64,000 nt of DNA, taken from NCBI RefSeq assembly GCF_010093345.1, contig NZ_PDWT01000003.1, positions 186,001 through 250,000 on the forward strand. Reading direction: 5' to 3'. How positions within the stretch are numbered: the stretch's first letter is position 1; the number at the start of each line of letters is the position of its first letter. The notes under the pieces were generated by a model. That model made no database searches. It had not been told where the DNA came from and saw nothing but the letters and a program-made list of their open reading frames with translations. The position numbers were made by a program, and so were the translations under genes. The stretch is from Pseudoxanthomonas yeongjuensis. GTDB lineage: Bacteria; Pseudomonadota; Gammaproteobacteria; Xanthomonadales; Xanthomonadaceae. Shown here in pieces: positions 25,523 to 34,032 of this stretch.

Positions 25523-26116
25523 TTACTCGATCCGCGCCGCTTCGTCGAACGACAGGCGCGGCAGGCGCGGGAACACGCCCGCGGGATCGCCATAACCCAG
25601 GTTGACCAGGAAATTGGATTTGATCGCGGTGCCGGCGAAGAAGGCCTCGTCGACCTTGGCATTGTCGAAACCCGACATCGGGCCGGCGTCCAGGCCCAGC
25701 GCGCGCGCGGCCAGGATCAGATACGCGCCCTGCAGGCTGCCGTTGCGGAACGCGGCGACGTGACGGTTCTCGCGCGGGCCGTCGAACCAGCCCTTGGCAT
25801 CGGGCACGTGCGGGAACAGGAACGGGGTCTTCTCGTGGAAATCCTCGTCGAACCCGACGATCACGGTGACCGGGGCGGCCAGGGTCTTCTTGTAGTTGCC
25901 CTGGTCCAGGGTCGGGCCCAGCTTGGCCTTGGCTTCCGCGGATTTGACGAACACGAAGCGTGCCGGCGTGGTGTTGGCCGCGGTCGGGCCCCACTTCAGC
26001 AATTCATACAATGCATGCAACTGCGCATCTTCGACCGGCTGGTCGAGGAAGGCATTCTGGGTGCGGGCGCTGCGGAACAGCTGGTCCAGCGCGGTATCGT
26101 TCAAGACTTCCGACAT
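25523..26116 (-). CDS. Nitroreductase-family malonic semialdehyde reductase (RutE-like)
   Basis: 197 aa, the size of E. coli RutE. FMN-binding nitroreductase fold: [14 protein letters not shown] near the N-terminus, [19 protein letters not shown] (phosphate-binding helix region), and [28 protein letters not shown] in the centre. RutE relatives reduce malonic semialdehyde with NADH in pyrimidine breakdown, but no rut genes are near, so the physiological substrate is open. AAGGAC precedes the ATG. Confidence 0.88.
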   Translation of the reverse strand: MSEVLNDTALDQLFRSARTQNAFLDQPVEDAQLHALYELLKWGPTAANTTPARFVFVKSAEAKAKLGPTLDQGNYKKTLAAPVTVIVGFDEDFHEKTPFLFPHVPDAKGWFDGPRENRHVAAFRNGSLQGAYLILAARALGLDAGPMSGFDNAKVDEAFFAGTAIKSNFLVNLGYGDPAGVFPRLPRLSFDEAARIE

Positions 26117-26273
26117 GTCACGTCCTTGGAGGAATCAGGTGGAGCATTGGGTGGAGAACTGGGTGATCGGGCGGATTCGCGAGGCACCGCAGATCGAGGT
26201 GGGAAGTGTAGAGTGTCCTGATAATGGATACATACAGTCACTTCGGAACGGATTGTTTTAATTTTTGGAACGA

Positions 26274-27239
26274 ATGACTCGGCCAACCATGGATTCGACA
26301 CAGCTCTGGACCCTCACCGACGGCCATGCCGGCAACCGGCGCCAGGCCGATGCATTGGCTGCGGCACTGGATTGCGGTCCGGCCACGGACTGGTCGCTAC
26401 GGCCACGCCTGCCCTGGCGCTTGTTCGCGCCGCACCGTTTCGCGGGTGCCGACAACGCCTTCGGCCCCGCATTCGCCCAGGCGCTGGATCAGCCGCCGCG
26501 CCTGTCCATCGGTTGCGGTCGGCAGGCGGCGCTGGCCACGCGTCTGCTGCGCGAACGCGGTGGCAAGGTCGTGCAGATCCTCGACCCGCGCATCGACACG
26601 AAGCACTGGGACCTGGTGGTCGCGCCCGAACACGACCGCCTGCAAGGCGGCAACGTCATCGCCCTGCTCGGCAGCCTGAATCCGGTCGACGATGCATGGC
26701 TGCTGCAGGCGCGCGATGCGTTCGCCTCGTTCGCGGAATTGCCGCAGCCACGCACTGCGGTGCTGTTGGGCGGCTCCAGCGCGCATGCGCGTTTCGACCG
26801 CAGCGCCTTCGAGGTGCTGGCCGCGAAACTGGAAGTGTCGCTGGCCCGCGACGGCGGCAGCGTGCTGGTCACCACTTCGCGACGCACGCCCGCGGACCTG
26901 GTCGCCGCCTTGCGCCATCGCTACGTGGAAACCCCGGGCCTGGTCTGGTGCGGCGAAGCCGATGGCGCCAATCCGTATGCGGGCGTGCTGGCCTGGGCCG
27001 ACCGCATCGTGTGTTCGCCGGATTCGGTGAACATGGTTTCCGAAGCCTGCGCGACCGCGGCGCCGGTGTTCGTATTCGACCCGCAGCGGGTCAGCGGGCG
27101 GCCGCGCCGGTTCCTCGATTCGCTGCTGCAGAACGGACGCATCCGCGCGATGGACACCGCACTCGCCGCGTACCCGGTGGAGCCGCTGCGCGAAACCGCG
27201 CGGGTCGCGGCGATCGTGCGGGAGCGCCTTGCTGCGTAG
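26274..27239 (+). CDS. ELM1/GtrOC1-family putative glycosyltransferase
   Basis: 321 aa from the ATG at 26274; a TTG at 26265 and an ATG at 26289 are alternatives. The start LWTLTDGHAGNRRQADALA and the middle GSSAHARFDRSAF and LLVTTSRRT-like segment (SVLVTTSRRTPADL) are typical of the DUF1022/ELM1 family, found in proteobacteria and plant mitochondria. CSPDSVNMVSEACATAAPVFVF resembles the donor-binding region of GT-B enzymes. Molecular activity is not settled. It diverges from the RutE-like gene across an AT-rich 157-nt gap. Its TAG stop lies inside the end of a family B palindrome. Confidence 0.85.
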   Translation: MTRPTMDSTQLWTLTDGHAGNRRQADALAAALDCGPATDWSLRPRLPWRLFAPHRFAGADNAFGPAFAQALDQPPRLSIGCGRQAALATRLLRERGGKVVQILDPRIDTKHWDLVVAPEHDRLQGGNVIALLGSLNPVDDAWLLQARDAFASFAELPQPRTAVLLGGSSAHARFDRSAFEVLAAKLEVSLARDGGSVLVTTSRRTPADLVAALRHRYVETPGLVWCGEADGANPYAGVLAWADRIVCSPDSVNMVSEACATAAPVFVFDPQRVSGRPRRFLDSLLQNGRIRAMDTALAAYPVEPLRETARVAAIVRERLAA

Positions 27240-27306
27240 GAGCGGGCCTTGCCCGCGATGCTCTTGCTTCAACGCCAAAAGCATCGCGGGCAAGGCCCGC
27301 TCCTAC
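27236..27306. repeat. Repeat family B, copy 2, carrying two stop codons
   Basis: Perfect 26-nt arms, 27236-27261 and 27281-27306, with a 19-nt loop. The left GTAGG supplies the TAG of the ELM1-family gene (27237-27239); the right CCTAC, read on the minus strand, supplies the TAG of glnE (27303-27305). There is no other sequence between the two convergent genes. Confidence 0.95.
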
Positions 27307-30116
27307 GCGGGATCGAATCCCAGGCCCTGCGCACGCACCGCGGCACCCACCACCGATCGCGATGACGCCACCGCCTCGCTTTCCACCACCAGCCGCGGAC
27401 GCCGGTCCAGGGTGCAGGCCAGGCCTTCGCTGACGAAGGTGGAATGCGCCTGCATCAACGATGGCGCGAGCGTGCCATCGAGCAGGCCGGCGGCAGCCAA
27501 CGCTTCGATCAGTCCCGGCGTATCGCGCGGAACCAACAATCCCGCATGCGCCGCGGATTCGCGCAGCACCAGGTACTGCAGCAGGAACTCCAGGTCGACC
27601 AGGCCACTGGCGCCCTGCTTGAGGTCGAAGCGTGCGGCATCGCTGCGATCCAGTTCGGCGCGCATCTTCAGGCGCATCTTGATGACGTCCTCGCGCAACA
27701 CTTGCGGATCGCGCGGCTGCGCCAGGGTCTGCGCGCGGATCGCGTCGAATTCGGCAAGCAGCGACTCGTCCCCGGCGATGCCGCGCGCGCGCGCCAGGGC
27801 CTGGTGTTCCCAGGTCCAGGCGCGTTCGCGCTGGTAGTCGCGATAGCTGGGCAGCGAAGACACCAGCAGGCCCTTGGCGCCGTCCGGCCGCAGGCGTACG
27901 TCCACGTCGTATAAACGGCCCGCGCCGGTGACCGCGCCCAGCAGGGCGACCAGTTTCTGCGCCAGGCGCGCATACCAGCGGCCCGCCTCGAGCGCTCGCG
28001 CGCCGTCGGAAACCGCGCTCTCCTGCGCGTCGAACAGGAACACCAGATCCAGGTCCGAACCGAAGCCGAGCTCTTCGCCGCCCAGGCTGCCGTAGCCGAT
28101 CACCGCGAAGCGCCCGCCCGCGACTTCGCCATGCGCGGCGGCGACCTCTTCCTGCACCCTGCGCAGCACGACCCGCACCACCTCATCGGCCAGCCAGGCC
28201 AGTTGCCGGGTGCTGTCGCGCGCCGACTGGCGTCCGTCCAGCGCCGCCAGGGCGATGCGGAAGCTCAGTGCCAGGCGTATTTCGTTGAGCATGCGCAGGG
28301 CGATCTCGGGATCGTCTTCCTGCAAGGCGGTGGCGCATTCGCGACGCATGGCGGCGCGGTCGGGCATCGGCCCGCCGACGCGGGTGTCCAGCAATTCATC
28401 CAGCAGCAGCGGATACAACGCCAACCGCTCGGCCAGCAGCGCGCTGCGGCTCACCACTTCGACCAGTCGGTTCAAGGCGCTGGGTTGCTCGTCGAGCAAG
28501 GCCAGGTAGCTGGTGCGGCGCAGGATCGCGCGCAGCAGGACCAGCAATCGCTTCAGCGCCGCGTCGGCTTGCGACGATCGCACCGTCGCTTCGAGCAGCG
28601 CGGGCAAGACCCGGTCCAGGCGCACGCGCGCGCCATCGGAGAGCCCGAGCACGCCGCTGGAATTGGCGAAATCGCGCAATGCCGCGTCGGCATTGCCGGG
28701 ATCGGCGAATCCGGCGTCCGCCAGCGCCTCGGCCTCACCGGACCCGGGCAAGCCGCGCCAGTACCGGGTCAGCGCACCGGCCACGGATTCGCGCTGGCGC
28801 GGCGCCAGCAACTCGCCGAATTCGGCGGCGACACGCGCGCGCTGGATTTCCAGCGCCTCGCGCAGGGCCGCCCATTGTGGATAACCGAGTCCATGGGCGA
28901 TGCGCGCGCGATCCAGCGCGTCCCCGGGCAGTGCGTGGGTCTGCGCGTCGCGCAGCATCTGCAGGCGGTTCTCCAGCTTGCGCAGGAAGCGATAGGCGTG
29001 GACCAGCGCATCGCCGTCTTCGCGCGAGATCCGCCGTGTTTCCATCAACGCGCGCAGGGCCGGCAACAGACGGCGTTCGCGCAAAAGCTGCTCGCGCCCG
29101 CCATGGATCAGCTGCAGGGCCTGGGCCAGGAACTCGATCTCGCGGATGCCGCCGGCACCGCGCTTGATGTCGTCGTCCAGTTCGCGGCGCGCCACCTCGG
29201 CGGCGATCGCCGCCTTCATGTCGCGCAGGCCGTCGAGCGCGGTGAAATCCAGGTAACGGCGATACACGAACGGGCGCAAGGTCTGCAGCCACTGTTCGCC
29301 GGCGTCGATGTCGCCGGCGACCGCGCGCGCCTTCAGCCAGGCGTAGCGCTCCCAGTCGCGGCCTTCGCGCTGGAAATACTGGTCCATGCCGGCGAAGGAC
29401 AACGCGACCCGTCCGGCATTGCCGAATGGACGCAGGCGCAGGTCGACGCGATGGCAGAAGCCGTCCACGGTCGGCTCGTCCAGCAATTTCGCCAGCTGCT
29501 GGCCGAGGCGGGCGAAATAATCTTCCGCCGCCAGCGGCCGCGCGCCATCGGATTCGCCGCCCTGCGGATAGGCGTAGACCAGGTCGATGTCGGAAGAAAA
29601 ATTCAGCTCGCCGCCACCGAGCTTGCCCAGGCCGAACACCACCAGCCGTTGCGGCGCGCCATCGGCCGCGCGCACGATGCCGTGGCGCCGGGCGAATTCG
29701 ACTTCCAGCGCGGCGAGTGCGGTTCGCAAGCAGGTTTCCGCCAAACGCGTGCTGCCGGCGAGGATCGCATCGACATCTTCCAGGCCCAGCACGTCGCGCC
29801 AGACCAGGCGCGTGGATTCGGCGCTGCGATAACGGCGCAGTTGTTCGGGCCATAGCGATGGTTCGCCCGCCGCCAGCAACGGCGGCGGCAATGGCGTCAC
29901 GCCATCGTCATGGGCCAGCGTCGCCAGCAGGCCGGGCTGCCTGCGCAGGGTTTCCAGCGCGAAATCGCTGGCTACGATCACCTTCGACATCCGTGGGACG
30001 AAGGCGGTGTCATCGAGCAGGACCGCGGATTGTGGCGAACTCGCCCGCAGGCGCGACAGGCCGCGCTCGATCAGCGTATCGAGGAATTCATCGGAAGTCG
30101 GATTAGTGGCATCCAT
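27303..30116 (-). CDS. glnE: Glutamine synthetase adenylyltransferase/adenylyl-removing enzyme
   Basis: 937 aa, the usual size of GlnE, which adds and removes AMP on glutamine synthetase in response to nitrogen status. Two nucleotidyltransferase halves are visible. The N-terminal, deadenylylating half has [19 protein letters not shown] and the C-terminal, adenylylating half has [19 protein letters not shown], each with the D-x-D metal ligands. Each is followed by a helical GlnD-like domain ([18 protein letters not shown] and [19 protein letters not shown]). No PII or glnA gene lies in the window. The stop codon is part of a family B repeat. Confidence 0.97.
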   Translation of the reverse strand: MDATNPTSDEFLDTLIERGLSRLRASSPQSAVLLDDTAFVPRMSKVIVASDFALETLRRQPGLLATLAHDDGVTPLPPPLLAAGEPSLWPEQLRRYRSAESTRLVWRDVLGLEDVDAILAGSTRLAETCLRTALAALEVEFARRHGIVRAADGAPQRLVVFGLGKLGGGELNFSSDIDLVYAYPQGGESDGARPLAAEDYFARLGQQLAKLLDEPTVDGFCHRVDLRLRPFGNAGRVALSFAGMDQYFQREGRDWERYAWLKARAVAGDIDAGEQWLQTLRPFVYRRYLDFTALDGLRDMKAAIAAEVARRELDDDIKRGAGGIREIEFLAQALQLIHGGREQLLRERRLLPALRALMETRRISREDGDALVHAYRFLRKLENRLQMLRDAQTHALPGDALDRARIAHGLGYPQWAALREALEIQRARVAAEFGELLAPRQRESVAGALTRYWRGLPGSGEAEALADAGFADPGNADAALRDFANSSGVLGLSDGARVRLDRVLPALLEATVRSSQADAALKRLLVLLRAILRRTSYLALLDEQPSALNRLVEVVSRSALLAERLALYPLLLDELLDTRVGGPMPDRAAMRRECATALQEDDPEIALRMLNEIRLALSFRIALAALDGRQSARDSTRQLAWLADEVVRVVLRRVQEEVAAAHGEVAGGRFAVIGYGSLGGEELGFGSDLDLVFLFDAQESAVSDGARALEAGRWYARLAQKLVALLGAVTGAGRLYDVDVRLRPDGAKGLLVSSLPSYRDYQRERAWTWEHQALARARGIAGDESLLAEFDAIRAQTLAQPRDPQVLREDVIKMRLKMRAELDRSDAARFDLKQGASGLVDLEFLLQYLVLRESAAHAGLLVPRDTPGLIEALAAAGLLDGTLAPSLMQAHSTFVSEGLACTLDRRPRLVVESEAVASSRSVVGAAVRAQGLGFDPA

Positions 30117-30140
30117 GGAATCGCGATTGTGTCACGACCC

Positions 30141-30262
30141 GTGGGAGCGGCGTCCCGCCGCGAGCTTTTGCCTTTGCTTTGTTCCTGCTCCTGCTTCTGT
30201 CCGATACATGGAGGTCAGGCCACAGAGCGGATCAAGAGCTCGCGGCGGGATGCCGCTCCCAC
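30141..30262. repeat. Repeat family C, copy 1 (GTGGGAGCGGCG palindrome)
   Basis: Arms at 30141-30166 (GTGGGAGCGGCGTCCCGCC...) and 30237-30262, complementary except for one position, around a loop of 70 nt rich in T/C. It sits between the glnE start and the lipB stop. A second copy is at 51554-51666. Confidence 0.88.
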
Positions 30263-30278
30263 AATGCCGCTCCCGCGA

Positions 30279-30941
30279 TCAGGCAGCCAAAGACAGGTCC
30301 GGCAATTCCGTCGCCGGCTGCAACTCGAGTCCGAATTGCCTGGCCATGTTCGCCAGCAACACCGGCTTCACCGCCTCCATGCCGGAAGGGCCGCCGAGAT
30401 CGGCGAGCGTCGTCACCTGCAGTCCCTGGTAGCCGCAGGGATTGATCCGGTGCCATGGTTCCAGGTCCATGGCGACGTTGAAGGCCAGACCATGGAAGGT
30501 GCGGCCGCGGCGCACGCGGATGCCGAGCGCGCCGACCTTGGCCCCGGCCACATATACGCCCGGCGCGCCGTCCTTGCGTTCGGCGTGGATGTTCCACTCG
30601 GCCATGGTGTCGATCATCGATTGCTCGATCCTGCACACGTACTCGCGCACGCCGGTCTTCATCCGCTTCAGGTCGAACAGCGGATAGGCCACGATCTGTC
30701 CCGGGCCGTGATAGGTGACCTGTCCGCCGCGGTCGACGTGGACCACCGGGATGTCGCCCGCGGCGAGCACGTGCTCCGGCTTGCCGGCCTGGCCCAGGGT
30801 GAATACCGGGTCATGCTCCACCAGCCAGATCTCGTCGACGGTGTCTTCGCCGCGCGCATCGGTGAAGCGCTGCATCGCGCGCCACACCGGTTCGTAGGGC
30901 TGGCGCCCGAGCTCGCGCACCCGGCACGGCGATGCGGTCAT
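30279..30941 (-). CDS. lipB: Octanoyltransferase LipB
   Basis: 220 aa. It moves octanoyl groups from acyl carrier protein to lipoyl domains, the first step of lipoate synthesis. Signature blocks: [18 protein letters not shown] (residues of about 70-87), the catalytic lysine region [19 protein letters not shown] and the catalytic cysteine in INPCGYQG. The start at 30941 gives an ATGA overlap with the DUF493 gene stop and a GTGGA upstream; the ATG at 30950 is the alternative. lipA is not downstream here. Confidence 0.96.
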   Translation of the reverse strand: MTASPCRVRELGRQPYEPVWRAMQRFTDARGEDTVDEIWLVEHDPVFTLGQAGKPEHVLAAGDIPVVHVDRGGQVTYHGPGQIVAYPLFDLKRMKTGVREYVCRIEQSMIDTMAEWNIHAERKDGAPGVYVAGAKVGALGIRVRRGRTFHGLAFNVAMDLEPWHRINPCGYQGLQVTTLADLGGPSGMEAVKPVLLANMARQFGLELQPATELPDLSLAA

Positions 30942-31216
30942 ATCGTCCACTTCACTTCCGGATGTGCGCGCAAGGCGTTGTGCGCGGCGTCGTACTGCTC
31001 GCGGCTGTCGGCGCGGAAGCCGATGCGCACGGACACGTACTTGCCGTTGGAGGAATGCTTCCAGCTGATGTTCTCGGTCAGCACTTCGATGCCGGCGTCG
31101 GTGAGCAAGCGGGGAAGTTCGCTTTCCAGGCCGGTGTCGGCGCTACCCATCGCGCTGAGTTCGAAGGTGCCGGGGAACTGGAAGCCGTGGTCCGGGTTGT
31201 CTGATTTGATTTCCAT
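30938..31216 (-). CDS. YbeD/DUF493 family protein
   Basis: 92 aa from the ATG at 31216. The longer frame upstream runs through a repeat and has no coding character. The small alpha/beta fold, similar to regulatory ACT domains, is recognisable by [13 protein letters not shown] near the N-terminus and [19 protein letters not shown]. In E. coli ybeD also precedes lipB. It overlaps lipB by 4 nt, so the two are translationally coupled. Its role is thought to be regulatory, without firm proof. Confidence 0.9.
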   Translation of the reverse strand: MEIKSDNPDHGFQFPGTFELSAMGSADTGLESELPRLLTDAGIEVLTENISWKHSSNGKYVSVRIGFRADSREQYDAAHNALRAHPEVKWTI

Positions 31217-31263
31217 GGACCGATTATTGGGCCATTGCGATGGAAACCCAAGCTGGGGGCCTT

Positions 31264-31289
31264 GTCCCCCGAGGGGCTTCCTTCGGGGC
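31264..31289 (-). repeat. Repeat family I, partial inverted copy 3
   Basis: GTCCCCCGAGGGGCTTCCTT, then CGGGG: the reverse complement of the first 26 nt of the copies at 2515 and 6012, with two or three changes. It abuts a family B palindrome directly. Confidence 0.55.
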
Positions 31290-31363
31290 GTAGGAGCGGG
31301 CCTTGCCCGCGATGCTTTTCGCTTTTTCTCGCCAAGAGCATCGCGGGCAAGGCCCGCTCCTAC
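31290..31363. repeat. Repeat family B, copy 3
   Basis: Perfect 26-nt arms, 31290-31315 and 31338-31363, loop 22 nt. It lies between the DUF493 start and the stop of the CsgG-like gene, right next to an intrinsic terminator. Confidence 0.92.
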
Positions 31364-31394
31364 AAAAAAAGGGCCGCATTCGCATGCGGCCCTT
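31364..31394 (-). terminator. Intrinsic terminator of the CsgG-like gene
   Basis: On the minus strand AAGGGCCGCATG pairs with ATGCGGCCCTT and is followed by seven T. It begins 28 nt after the stop of the CsgG-like gene. Confidence 0.9.
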
Positions 31395-31421
31395 CGAATC
31401 AAGCAATGGAGCGAACCCGGA

Positions 31422-32390
31422 TTACTTGGAAAGCTCGATGCTGGTGGAATTGACCCAGCCCTTGTTGCCCAGCTCGTCTTCCACTTCCCACATCAGGCCG
31501 TCCTTGTTGCCGGTCGGGTACAGCATCATGCCCGGGTCCAGCGAACGCACGGCCTTGCCGGTGCCCTTGGAGTTGGCCAGCAAACGCGCCGCCTTGGTCA
31601 CGGTCACCGCCTGGGTGGCGTTGGCCGCCGAGGCGTTGTCCGGCAAGCCGCCCAACTGGCCGATGATGTCGGTATAGGCCTGCAGGTAGGCCAGGGTGAT
31701 GACCTGGCCGATCTCCGTATTCGCATAGCCCGACACGCCCGCGGCACCGAAACCGCCGCCGGAGAACAGGCCGCCGCCCGCGCCCCAGCCCAGGTCGGTT
31801 TTCTTGGCGGTGCCCTCGGCCATGGCCACCTGCTCGGACGAACGCACGTCGGTCACGGTCAGGACCACGTCGGCGGTCTTCTTCTTGAAGTTGAGGCCGC
31901 CGATGAGCGCGCCGGCGTTGCCGCCGACCAGGCCACCCAGCAGGCCGCCCAGCGCATTGCCGCCGGCATTGCTGTTCTGTGCGATCAGGTCGGGTACCAG
32001 CACGTAGTCGGCCGCCTTGATCTGGCCCTTGCCGATGTTGGAACGGCCGCGCAATTCGCCGCTGGAAGCCAGCGCGCGTTCGCTCATCGCCGCGCTCATG
32101 CCGGCGCCGCGATCGACCAGGGTGAAGCAGCGCGACTTGTTGACGAAGACCTTGATCAGCTTGGATGGCGCGGGCAGTTGCTGGCCGGTCCACCAGTTGG
32201 TCGCGTCTTCCGGCTCGATCACCGAGATGGAACCGAGCGGCTTGGCGCAGGTAGGAATCTGCGCGGCCTGTTCCTTGCGCTGGTCCTGCGCGCTCTTGCG
32301 CTGGGCCTGCGCCGGGGCCGAAGACACGGCCAGGACCAGGCCGAAGATACCCGCGGCCACGACCGCGTGTTTGGAGATGCTGATATTCAT
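31422..32390 (-). CDS. Exported CsgG/HfaB-like protein with C-terminal SH3-like part
   Basis: 322 aa from the ATG at 32390 (GGGAAG upstream). Signal peptide VVAAGIFGLVLAVSSAPAQAQ; no lipobox, unlike true CsgG. Residues of about 50-245 fit a CsgG-type domain: KLIKVFVNKSRCFTLVDRGAG, AMSERALASSGELR, KAADYVLVPDLI and TADVVLTVTDVRSSEQVAMAEG. A glycine-zipper stretch (GGNALGGLLGGLVGGNAGALIGG region, about 155-178) is inserted where CsgG forms its membrane segment. The last 50 residues (YPTGNKDGLMWEVEDELGNKGWV) look SH3-like. No curli genes are near. It may be a surface or periplasmic protein of unknown role. Confidence 0.75.
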   Translation of the reverse strand: MNISISKHAVVAAGIFGLVLAVSSAPAQAQRKSAQDQRKEQAAQIPTCAKPLGSISVIEPEDATNWWTGQQLPAPSKLIKVFVNKSRCFTLVDRGAGMSAAMSERALASSGELRGRSNIGKGQIKAADYVLVPDLIAQNSNAGGNALGGLLGGLVGGNAGALIGGLNFKKKTADVVLTVTDVRSSEQVAMAEGTAKKTDLGWGAGGGLFSGGGFGAAGVSGYANTEIGQVITLAYLQAYTDIIGQLGGLPDNASAANATQAVTVTKAARLLANSKGTGKAVRSLDPGMMLYPTGNKDGLMWEVEDELGNKGWVNSTSIELSK

Positions 32391-32691
32391 TGAATCTTCC
32401 CTATTGAAATAGACATGCACGAACGCCGTCCGGCGTCCCCCTATGCTGACTCGTTGCCGAAAAACCGGATCCCGAAAACAGATCCCCATGATCCGTGACG
32501 CTTCCAGGCCCCGAGCTTGGATGATAAATCATGGGCGTGGGACAGGGGACCGGACAGCATCGGCATGAAGCGACGGTTCGTCGTAACAACGTGGAATCAG
32601 GCTTTCCCCGGCCATCGCACTCCCTTGCGGGAGTACCAGGCACGAAAAAGCCGGCTTGCGCCGGCTTCTCCTGTTTCCGCAGCGGGGCCGC
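32391..32691. other. Intergenic stretch without a gene
   Basis: About 300 nt between two minus-strand genes. It carries the terminator of the carboxypeptidase gene at its right end. The rest should hold the promoter of the CsgG-like gene; no convincing boxes or coding frame are seen. Confidence 0.55.
32644..32667 (-). terminator. Intrinsic terminator of the D,D-carboxypeptidase gene
   Basis: On the minus strand AAGCCGGC-GCAA-GCCGGCTT followed by TTTTC, 25 nt after the stop of the gene at 32692-33897. Confidence 0.88.
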
Positions 32692-33897
32692 TTATTCCGA
32701 TTCCCACCACATCCAGAAGCTGTCCCACAGGCGGCGGAAGAAACCGCCCTGTTCCACTTCGTTGAGCGCGACCAGCGGGGCCTGCGCCACCAGCTTGCCA
32801 TCCAGGCTGACCTTGACCGTGCCGATCGCCTGGCCCTTCTTGATCGGCGCTTCCAGTACCTTGGGCACGTCCATGGACGGCTTCAGATCGGCGTAGCGGC
32901 CGCGCGGCACGCCGACCAGCAACGGCTTGGCCACGCCGAGCTGCACCTGCTTGCTGGCGCCCTTCCATACCCGCTGCTGGGCGATGGCCTTGCCGGTTTC
33001 GTACAGGCGATGGGTCTCGAAGAAGCGGAAACCCCAGTTCAACAGCGCCATGCTGTCGTCGGCGCGCTGTTTCTCGGAAGTGGAGCCCATGACCACCGCG
33101 ATCAGTCGCTGGTCGCCGCGCTGGGCCGAACTCATCAGACAGTAACCCGCACCGGAATGATGGCCGGTCTTGATCCCGTCCACCGCCGGATCGCGCCACA
33201 ACAGCAAGTTGCGGTTGGGCTGCGGATTCATCGCGCCGACCTTGTATTCCTTGATCTTGTTGTAGGCGTAGGTCTCGGGATAGTCGCGGATCATCGCCTG
33301 ACCCAGCAGGGCGAGGTCGCGGGCGGTCGAATAATGCTCCGGCGCGGAAAGGCCGTGGGCATTGACGAAGTGCGAGTTCTTCATGCCGATCCGGGCGGCA
33401 TAGCTGTTCATCAGCGAAGCGAACGCTTCCTCGCTGCCGGCGGTGTGCTCGGCCAGGGCGATCGCCGCATCGTTGCCCGATTGCACCGCCATGCCCTTTT
33501 CCATGTCCACCAGCGGCGCGGTCTTGTTCAATTCGAAGCCGCTGTAGCTGCCATCGGTGCCGGCGCCGCCTTCGCGCCAGGCGCGCTCGCTCATCAGCAC
33601 CGGGTCGGTGGGCTTGATCTTGCCGTTCTTGATTTCAGCGGCGACCACGTAGGACGTCATCACCTTGGTGATGCTGGCCGGTTCGAGGCGCTCGTCGTAG
33701 TTCTCTCCGGCCAGTACCTGGCCGGTGGTGTAGTCCATCAGCACCCAGGCGGTACCGGCGGGCTTGGGCGCTGGCGGAATGGCGACTGCAGGAGTCGGCG
33801 CAGCCGCTTGCGGCGCGGGTTGCGGCGTCGGCGTCTGGGCGAAGGCCAGCCCGACCGAAACGGTGGCCAGTGCGGCGATTGCGAAACGGAACTTCAT
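32692..33897 (-). CDS. D-alanyl-D-alanine carboxypeptidase, PBP5/6 type
   Basis: 401 aa. It trims the terminal D-alanine of peptidoglycan stem peptides in the periplasm. Signal peptide about 1-20, then a P/A-rich linker (21-47). The penicillin-binding motifs are complete: S75-I-T-K78, S140-G-N142, and K-T-G in DGIKTGHHSGAGYC. The C-terminal PBP5 domain (about 290-380) ends in an amphipathic helix, FFRRLWDSFWMWWE, which anchors such enzymes to the membrane. It lies just downstream of rlpA in the same direction and close to the rod-shape genes. Confidence 0.96.
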   Translation of the reverse strand: MKFRFAIAALATVSVGLAFAQTPTPQPAPQAAAPTPAVAIPPAPKPAGTAWVLMDYTTGQVLAGENYDERLEPASITKVMTSYVVAAEIKNGKIKPTDPVLMSERAWREGGAGTDGSYSGFELNKTAPLVDMEKGMAVQSGNDAAIALAEHTAGSEEAFASLMNSYAARIGMKNSHFVNAHGLSAPEHYSTARDLALLGQAMIRDYPETYAYNKIKEYKVGAMNPQPNRNLLLWRDPAVDGIKTGHHSGAGYCLMSSAQRGDQRLIAVVMGSTSEKQRADDSMALLNWGFRFFETHRLYETGKAIAQQRVWKGASKQVQLGVAKPLLVGVPRGRYADLKPSMDVPKVLEAPIKKGQAIGTVKVSLDGKLVAQAPLVALNEVEQGGFFRRLWDSFWMWWESE

Positions 33898-33962
33898 CTA
33901 ATGCGAACTCCTGGAAGGCCGGGGCCTGTAGGGATGGGATTGTAAGGGTTCGGGGCTGGCTG

Positions 33963-34030
33963 GTAGTTCGTGGTTCGTGGTTGGCGACATCGCGGCTCTA
34001 CACCACCCGAGAACCACCAACCACCAACCG
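33963..34030. repeat. Heptad-type inverted repeat (GGTTSGT units) at rlpA 3' end
   Basis: One arm repeats GTTCGTG (33965 onward: GTTCGTGGTTCGTGGTTGG), the other repeats ACCACCA (34013-34029). The arms are complementary at most positions, with a 23-nt loop. It ends 3 nt before the rlpA stop. The unit differs from the GGAACGA family elsewhere but the design is the same. Confidence 0.75.
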
Positions 34031-34032
34031 TT

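Noticed and set aside
27303..27325. tRNA T-arm-like string (GATCGAATCCC)
   Set aside because: It is the C-terminal coding end of glnE; no acceptor stem or anticodon arm can be folded around it.
23777..31216. Genomic island boundary
   Set aside because: Base composition and gene types do not change and there is no integrase or tRNA; the many repeats are spread over the entire window.
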